This document shows, in pieces, positions 59,001 to 64,000 of a stretch of DNA of 64,000 nucleotides. The stretch lies in contig CAYYFE010000006.1 of the NCBI GenBank assembly GCA_964471115.1, positions 81,871 through 145,870 of the forward strand, read 5' to 3'. Both the position numbers and the translations under genes were made by a program. This DNA comes from SYFT01 sp964471115 (GTDB taxonomy: Bacteria; Acidobacteriota; Vicinamibacteria; Vicinamibacterales; SCN-69-37). Under the pieces are notes generated by a model. That model had not been told where the DNA came from and made no database searches. It worked only from the letters and a program-made list of their open reading frames with translations. Each line of letters opens with the position of its first letter. Position 1 is the stretch's first letter.

Positions 59001-62000
59001 TCCGAACGACGTCGGCCCGGTGACCATCACCACCGGCGCCACGGCTGACGCCGCGGGATCGCGGCGGGCCCACGCCGCCACCGTAAAGGCCTTCGGCAAC
59101 GGCCGGGACGAGGTGAACTGGCCGGCGCCATTCACATCACCGGTGAACAGAAAGGCCTGTCCGACGCGCGAGGGCGCCAGACGGTTGGGCGGGCCGAAGC
59201 CGGCCATCGACCCCGCCACGGCGTCCCACCCGGCGTCAGCGTTCCAGAAGCCTCGCAGGCCCGGCTGCGGTATGAAGCAGAAGTCCGGTTGCACGTCGAC
59301 CGTGGTGGTGGAGGTGTTGTCCGCCAGCGTTCGCCAGTCTTCCGCCTCAGCTTCCGCCGTCGCGCGCAGTGACCACGACCCGGGCTCGCGGTCGGCCAGC
59401 AGCGTGAGAGCCACCCGTACCGCCCCACCAGCCGCGATTGGCCCAAGCACCAACCGTCCGGCCTCGACCGGCGCGGACACGGCGACCAGCGTCAGCCCCG
59501 GCACATCGAGCGTGGCGGTCACGCCTTCGGCCGGCTCGCTGCCCTCATTGGTGATGGTCACGTCGAGATCAAAGGTCTCGCCCGGACGCACGTATCGGCG
59601 TGGCGCGCTGCGGGCGACCAGGTTCACACCGGGTGCCAACAGCCGCACGGTGACGTCGGCCGAGGCCGTCCTGCCAAAGGCATCCTCGATCGTGTACGTG
59701 AAGCGGTCGGTGCCGTACACGTCGTTCGAGGTCCGCGCATACACCACCTCGGTCCCCCCGATCGTGACATGACCGAAGCGCGGCTCCGTCACCTCGACGA
59801 TCCGCAGCGAATCCCCCTCCGGGTCGCTGTCGTTGGCGAGGACGGGAATGACGATCACACTCCACGGCTGAGCGACGGCCGCATCATCGCGCGCGATCGG
59901 CGCGCTGTTGGGCGTCCGTACCACCCACCGCCACGGGCGCGTCAGGGTGTTCACGCCATCGCTGACGGTCAGCGAGGCCTCGTAGGTGCCGGCACTGCCG
60001 GCCGGCGGCGTGCCGCTCAGGTCGAGGTACGGCGGCGCGGCGTCCGGCACCGCGGTCGGCGTGATGCCCGGCGGGAGCCCCACGATCGCAAACGAGATCG
60101 GATCGCGGTCCGGGTCGGTCGCGTACACGCGACGCGTGATCGGCGTCCCTTCGAAGGCGATGGTCTCGCCAAGTTCGGGCAGCCCAGGCGGTGCGTTGAC
60201 GGGGACCGCCACGGCCTCGTAGCCCTCGGGCACCTGCACCGTCAGCGCCGCCGGGTGGGTGCCGCGATGCGCGTAGAAGAGATCGAGCGCAAAGGTCTCG
60301 CCCGGCACCAGTCCCAGATCCGCCGCGCGCGCGTCGAGATCCAGCTGCGCGCCGGCGGGCGCGTGCACGCCGCCAAGGTCGACGGCCAGGCGGCCGTTGA
60401 CGAAGACCCACAGGTCATCGGCCGACACGAAGCGCAACACCTGCCCGGGCAGGTACGGTGCGCGGCCGTGCGCCTCGAACGTGAAGTAGGCGCCGCCGGT
60501 CACGAAGGCCGACGAACTGAACTCGAAGATCCTGGCGTCGGCCTGCAGCGCGTTTGACAGGTGCAGCGTGTACGGCGCCGCCGTGCTGGCCGGGCCGTCG
60601 CGCCACCACTGATCGAAGGTCGTGGGGCCGTCGATGGTGGAGACGGGACCGTCGGGACTGAACACGGGCTTGCGGCCGGCGCCGAGCGTGGACGCCACCA
60701 GCACGCGGCCGGCGTCCCCGTCAGGGCTCTCGAAGTCCGGGTGGCTCGCGGTGAACTCGCGGCGACGGCCCTCCATCGCCAACACCGCTGACGCGCCCTG
60801 CCGCAGGTTCACGGTGTGCAAACCAGTGGACGCGATCCGTTCCCCTGACGGCCAGGTCGCATGTCCCATGAACACGACGCTGACATTCCCCCACTGCGGC
60901 GTGCCGTCGATGGTGAACGTCAGGACCGGCGTCCACCGGAAACGGTACACGGACGTGGAGCCGCTCGACTCACGCGTCACGCTCGCCCCCGGTGGCAGCG
61001 CGCCCCAGGTCAGTTCGCCAACCGCCTCGGGCGCATTCAGGGCCGTCACCGACACCGTAAAGCTGACCTCGCGGCCCAGGTACGCGTCCTGTGTCTCGGG
61101 AGCCGTCACCACCACCGCGGGCGCCGGCGGTGGCGGCGGGGGGCTGACGGTCACGCGCACGGTCGCCGAGGCCGAGCCGCCGCGGGCGTCATCAGCGACG
61201 TAGACAAACGAGGCGTCCCCCGCAAACCCGGCCGACGGGGTAAAGACAATTTCTCCAACGCCGAGGGAGACCGTCCCGTTCAACGCGCCGGTCACGCCGG
61301 TGACCAGCAGGGCATCGCCGTCGGCGTCGGTGTCGTTGGCCAGCAGCAGGGCGGCGGGAATCACCACCGGCGTGTCCGCGTCGGTCGTGACCGCATCGTC
61401 GACGGCCACCGGGACCTGATTCACGCGACAGGCCGCCAGCGAGGGACCTGCCGCGGCATCCGCAATCTCCTGCGGCGTCAGCGCGCGTTTGTAGAGCGAC
61501 ACGTCATCAACGACACCGTTGAAGAAATCGCGATATCCCTCGCCCCAGAGCACTGGCGCCGCGCCGATCACGAGTGGCTCGACCTCGAAGTCGCCGTTCG
61601 ACATGGCCCACCCGCCGGGCAGGGGCGCCGACGCGTCGAGCGCGCCATCCAGATACAACCGCGCCTGGAGGGCGGGGATGTCGATGACCAGCACCGCGTG
61701 GTGGAACCGCCCATCGGCCACCGGCGTCAGCCCGGTCAGGACGACCCCGCCGCTGCCGTACGGGGTGGGCCGCATCGAGGCACGCAGGGTGCCGTTCTGC
61801 ACGTACAGGTACCACGCGGCGTGCCCTTGCGGCGATCCGCAGCAGGGCGCATTCGCCATGTCGTCCATCGACGCGATCACCTGCACGGCGGTGGTGGTGG
61901 CCTCAGTCGAGAACCACGCCCCCACGCTCATGGCGGACGTTCCGGGCCAGTAGTACTCGGGATAGCCGTTGGGGACGTGCAGGTACCCGGTCGCGCCGTC

Positions 62001-63734
62001 GAATCGAAACGCCCCGCCCACTGCTCCGGCGGTGTAACTGACGCCTCCCACCGGTGTGCCGTGATACAGCGATCCGGCGCCGTAGTTCAGGGGCGTGCCG
62101 TCACCCGGCCACCACGCCGTGCGTCCGGTCATCGGCAGCTGGCACGTCGCCGCGGCCACGCGCGTCCGCACGAGCGCCTCGTTGTTGGTGGCATCCGGAT
62201 CGGCCTCGCTGGCCGACACGGAGATCGCCACGACGGGTTCGCCTTCGGGGAGTCCTGCGAGATCAAACGTGAGGGCCGCCGTCGTGCCAGGTCCGAGCGT
62301 CCGCTGGAGTTCCCCCGTGGCCCGCCACCCGTGAAATGTCAGCAGGCCGTTCTCGTTGCTGACCGGTGCGGGGGTCGAGGCCACCAGCTGCGCCCCCGGC
62401 GGCAGGACGACCCGCACGGTCATGCCCGTGGCGGCGCGCGTCGAGTGGTTCGAGACGCGCACGGTGTACGTGACCCGCCCGCCCGCAACGATCGGGTTCG
62501 GACTGGTCGATCCACTGACCGACACGTCCACCGGGACGTCGGCGCCGGCCGGAGCCGGCGAGAGCACCCGCACGCGGTTGGCCGACCAGTCGTAGTAGGC
62601 CACGTGCGGCGCACCGCCGGCGTCATACCGCAGCCGCGGCTGCACCAGCCACTCCACGCCGTCCCACGCGGGAACAGCGATGGTGGACGGGACCCACGCC
62701 CCGCTCGCCCGGGTCGCGTAGCGCAGTTGGTTGAAGGCCCAGTACGCCACCGTGGGCACCCCGTGGGCGTCGAGCTCGAGGTCAACACCCCACGTGGGGC
62801 TGGCGTCGATGTAATCCACGAGGGTCCAGGTGACACCATCGTCGGTGGACCGCAGGTATCCGAGTTTCGCGCGATCGTAGTCGGCGGTCGCGTCGAAGCC
62901 GCGCACGACCAGGTGCAGCGTGCCGTCGGGACCGCGCTCGAGGCCGATGTCATCGCTGTTCCGCACCACGGTGGTGACGCGCACCGGCGACAGGCCGGGG
63001 CGCGCATAAAACACCCCGCCGCCCCCGTCGACCCACGCCACGTGTGACGTCCCCGACGGGTCCACCACAAAATCGTGGCTCCGCGGATTGACGTACGCCA
63101 CGAGGTCAAGGCCGTTGATCCGGATCGGGCCGAATCCGGCGCAGTCGCCGAGCGTCATCGCACGATGCGGAACGGACAGGTGGCCGCTCCGGGCCAGACG
63201 AAACCGCGTGTACACGCACTGCTGGTTGACGCCAGCCACTTCCCCGGTGTCGGTCAGCGAAGGGGCGCCCTCGGCCTGCGCGCGCAGATCGCTGCGATAC
63301 ACGCGATAGACCTCATGGCTGGCACCGATCGAATACAGGTAGGGCCGATCATCCGACCCGAGGCCGAACTCGTAGCTCCCCATGACGATGCCGGAGGCAG
63401 CCATGAACGGCCGGGTGTCCCAGACGCCGTCGCGACGTTCCGACCAGCCGGCGCTGGCGGAGCCCCCGCAGCCCTCCACCTGCGTCCAGCCGATGACCGG
63501 CGTTCCATCCGCGGCGAAATCGAAGCCGTTGATCCGCGGGCGCCTCAGGCAGTTGGCGCGTCCCAGATCGAGGGCGGTCACATCGTCGGCGACCCAGATG
63601 GCGGCCGGCGACTGGGCATAGGGATGTGAGGTGCCGCCCAGGATGCCCGCCAGCGTGATCAGACAAGCAAGGGACCAGACCGAGGTGAGGCCCGGCCACG
63701 GGTGTCGCGCAATTTCGATTCTGTAAGCACTCAT
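56040..63734 (-). CDS. Giant secreted multidomain protein (LamG, cadherin-like, fibro-slime, DUF11-like)
   Basis: The 2,564-residue protein starts at the ATG at 63734. After the signal (SLACLITLAGILGGTSHPYA) there is a propeller-like part (45-390). Then come a DUF11-like repeat (391-528, VTYTVRVSNHS), LamG-like 1 (about 535-760, ending VDDVSLYKRAL), a cadherin-like repeat (771-868, LLANDTDADGD), a fibro-slime/PA14-like domain (about 1000-1190, VFVNGRLAVDLGG), a putative Ig-like repeat (1195-1245), cadherin-like 2 (1278-1361, LANDSDPEGD), DUF11-like (to about 1480), LamG-like 2 (1485-1695), DUF11-like (to about 1800) and Ig-like 2 (1845-1911). The last 650 residues are beta-rich and unidentified. 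It is probably a surface or extracellular binding/matrix protein; I see no sorting signal or membrane anchor. Confidence 0.9.
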   Translation of the reverse strand: MSAYRIEIARHPWPGLTSVWSLACLITLAGILGGTSHPYAQSPAAIWVADDVTALDLGRANCLRRPRINGFDFAADGTPVIGWTQVEGCGGSASAGWSERRDGVWDTRPFMAASGIVMGSYEFGLGSDDRPYLYSIGASHEVYRVYRSDLRAQAEGAPSLTDTGEVAGVNQQCVYTRFRLARSGHLSVPHRAMTLGDCAGFGPIRINGLDLVAYVNPRSHDFVVDPSGTSHVAWVDGGGGVFYARPGLSPVRVTTVVRNSDDIGLERGPDGTLHLVVRGFDATADYDRAKLGYLRSTDDGVTWTLVDYIDASPTWGVDLELDAHGVPTVAYWAFNQLRYATRASGAWVPSTIAVPAWDGVEWLVQPRLRYDAGGAPHVAYYDWSANRVRVLSPAPAGADVPVDVSVSGSTSPNPIVAGGRVTYTVRVSNHSTRAATGMTVRVVLPPGAQLVASTPAPVSNENGLLTFHGWRATGELQRTLGPGTTAALTFDLAGLPEGEPVVAISVSASEADPDATNNEALVRTRVAAATCQLPMTGRTAWWPGDGTPLNYGAGSLYHGTPVGGVSYTAGAVGGAFRFDGATGYLHVPNGYPEYYWPGTSAMSVGAWFSTEATTTAVQVIASMDDMANAPCCGSPQGHAAWYLYVQNGTLRASMRPTPYGSGGVVLTGLTPVADGRFHHAVLVIDIPALQARLYLDGALDASAPLPGGWAMSNGDFEVEPLVIGAAPVLWGEGYRDFFNGVVDDVSLYKRALTPQEIADAAAGPSLAACRVNQVPVAVDDAVTTDADTPVVIPAALLLANDTDADGDALLVTGVTGALNGTVSLGVGEIVFTPSAGFAGDASFVYVADDARGGSASATVRVTVSPPPPPPAPAVVVTAPETQDAYLGREVSFTVSVTALNAPEAVGELTWGALPPGASVTRESSGSTSVYRFRWTPVLTFTIDGTPQWGNVSVVFMGHATWPSGERIASTGLHTVNLRQGASAVLAMEGRRREFTASHPDFESPDGDAGRVLVASTLGAGRKPVFSPDGPVSTIDGPTTFDQWWRDGPASTAAPYTLHLSNALQADARIFEFSSSAFVTGGAYFTFEAHGRAPYLPGQVLRFVSADDLWVFVNGRLAVDLGGVHAPAGAQLDLDARAADLGLVPGETFALDLFYAHRGTHPAALTVQVPEGYEAVAVPVNAPPGLPELGETIAFEGTPITRRVYATDPDRDPISFAIVGLPPGITPTAVPDAAPPYLDLSGTPPAGSAGTYEASLTVSDGVNTLTRPWRWVVRTPNSAPIARDDAAVAQPWSVIVIPVLANDSDPEGDSLRIVEVTEPRFGHVTIGGTEVVYARTSNDVYGTDRFTYTIEDAFGRTASADVTVRLLAPGVNLVARSAPRRYVRPGETFDLDVTITNEGSEPAEGVTATLDVPGLTLVAVSAPVEAGRLVLGPIAAGGAVRVALTLLADREPGSWSLRATAEAEAEDWRTLADNTSTTTVDVQPDFCFIPQPGLRGFWNADAGWDAVAGSMAGFGPPNRLAPSRVGQAFLFTGDVNGAGQFTSSRPLPKAFTVAAWARRDPAASAVAPVVMVTGPTSFGFNTGERYWLGFEDGYPVLTLFGAGDDAGQLRALTPVAPSTWVHLAATYDGETARLFVNGVEAAVRQVDVEWYEATAGTIGAVWAGGLDGLGTAFTGLVDDVAIYDRALGPDDVGRLTNGSQACVVSRSPSLVVTLTGTPNPTGTNSPVSLTATVTNTGDGYLEWIVLTAVVDELLELRDVFPAESSPARWELPALLPGESFTLTGVVQTPDLDGHFPVSVTASAGDGTSVPASLLVTAVPEACIGDDGVIDPDCDVNDRPVLQSPGDQVSRVGDVVSLVVRATDADGDPVTYSAVGLPAGLTLEAGTGVITGTILSDGSGPHRVTITATDGRLIGRTAFNWTVPHRLALTIGRGATVQVNESTCDARLAARQCLFDLDHGADLFVLASIDPAVGAAEPWWTGDSLTQFQKVTRSLQAELLVLKRFPVAIDHPALFPSLDGIRASVPVLYGTYLDFRSALPEFLACSGGQDWSCEGRAAVYSTVTLEGGEDSVAVFDRFSGSCTGTTCAITLDRDHAVTMHFTPRDVRVILQRDSRVVMQLDDLTAGTRVTCSEGTECVVPVPYGHRVRVSNATPGNWQHWQWTYPGVPLANDRPAEFTAYFDSAIALRLRSRIAVEVHGSAWTGAGPPPIDAVASSAGEDVAVACTPGSPAWCTMTVEAFTSANLHATGSPAGWTGCTTESTTQWCRVQATAPVMAITLHYETPNTPAGTGVDVVATGTGPVIDLRFAQVTSPGVTRYDSHTGGLLPPEGFSFGTPPEWYDIHTSATFTGAATVCIRHATGRFVDPSGVRLFHQEAGRWVDRTVSVDARERRVCGSVTSLSPFALAEPIGIEGRMHGEFELRQRGATVDVRFTIAERPLGQERGSLRLTLTAPVAARGGGRKANVDRFESARVDAIVFVDRPAFSTGRSPTAPAADGAAFTGTGAWNGAPGYRFEARAVDAGEPGRGRDRFAITIVGPDGVVVATADAVIEQGNIQSDRLDRRPRR

Positions 63735-64000
63735 GGGTGGTTCCGGCGGAATCCTAAAGGCCGAGGACCGTGCAGGGCCTTACGGAATTCGGACAGAAAC
63801 GTGACATTGCCACCCCTGAAGCCGCCACCGCACGTGCGGCACGCGAGATCTGGGTTTTGGAGCGTTTGCGCCGTCAGGCCGAGGTCATCAAGGCGCTGGC
63901 CGCCAACGGAGGCACGCTGCTCGACACTGTCCACGGCGGCATGCGGGGCAGGCGTCGACCGTGGCGCTTGCAATTCGAGCCGCGTTCGGAATATGGTCAC
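63735..64000. other. Upstream region of the giant gene with two competing open frames
   Basis: No gene is certain here. On the plus strand a frame from GTG at 63770 runs open to the window end; its product contains AREIWVLERLRRQAEVIKALAANGG and looks helical. On the minus strand a frame runs from the edge to a stop at 63731 that overlaps the giant gene's ATG (ATGA) and contains CRTCGGGFRGG. Both have similar third-position GC (about 70%), lower than the neighbouring genes. The promoter of the giant gene must lie here. Confidence 0.3.

Noticed and set aside
60861..63047. 728-codon open frame on the plus strand inside the giant gene
   Set aside because: It is the antisense shadow of a 2,564-codon gene with clear domains; the product is Arg/His/Gly-rich with no motifs.
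1..64000. tRNA or rRNA genes, CRISPR array, insertion sequence
   Set aside because: I read both strands for these and saw no cloverleaf, repeat-spacer pattern or transposase; weak or partial cases could be missed without a search tool.

Overview
The window is a high-GC, densely packed bacterial chromosome segment. PadR regulators sit next to ADOP-type (MacB-like, duplicated permease) proteins, a LytS/LytTR two-component pair is present, and there are many secreted proteins with PQQ-propeller, DUF3471-like, DUF3500 and LamG/cadherin-like domains. This combination suggests an Acidobacteriota genome, probably class Vicinamibacteria; that placement is inferred from gene content only. I saw no rRNA, tRNA, CRISPR array or insertion sequence.

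Region 1 (1-14.7 kb) holds regulators and secreted proteins. It contains two PadR/ADOP pairs, an ArsR-type regulator, a LytS/LytTR pair, a tandem of Tat-exported aldo/keto-reductase-fold proteins with degenerate active sites followed by DUF3471-like and PQQ-propeller proteins, an N-formylglutamate-amidohydrolase-like lipoprotein, a cytochrome c' homologue and an Asp/Asn beta-hydroxylase-like oxygenase.

Region 2 (14.7-30.4 kb) is an accessory modification region. It has glycosyltransferases, an FkbM methyltransferase, an acyltransferase-3/SGNH protein, four sulfotransferase-like genes, a TPR-GT9 fusion, a tail-collar (microcystin-dependent-protein-like) gene followed by a signal-less periplasmic-binding-fold protein and a formyltransferase, and a second Asp/Asn hydroxylase. 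At its centre is a compact cassette at 22.1-23.5 kb: a PqqD-like recognition protein, a 52-residue peptide with a lasso-type leader and a C-terminal Ser, and an HPr-kinase-like protein. No lasso cyclase or leader protease is visible, so this may be an unusual RiPP or peptide-phosphorylation system. It is the best candidate for something undescribed.

Region 3 (30.4-55 kb) is a surface-polysaccharide locus with Wzx-like flippase, Wzy/ligase-like polymerases, GT2, GT4 and GT39-type glycosyltransferases, methyltransferases, an acyltransferase, GSCFA/SGNH proteins, a PhyH-like oxygenase and an ASST-like lipoprotein. An 88-bp direct repeat bounds it: the 3' end of an intact DUF3500 gene (54.95 kb) recurs as a relic at 30.39 kb. 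A decayed initiating sugar-transferase gene lies just inside the left repeat. The locus therefore looks assembled or rearranged by recombination, and its initiating transferase must be elsewhere.

Region 4 (55-64 kb) contains the DUF3500 protein and a 2,564-residue secreted multidomain protein with two LamG-like domains, cadherin-like and DUF11-like modules and a fibro-slime-like domain.

Genes often overlap by 4 bp (ATGA/GTGA), which points to operons. Several divergent pairs have start codons only 0-20 bp apart and several convergent pairs overlap, so coding space is very compressed.
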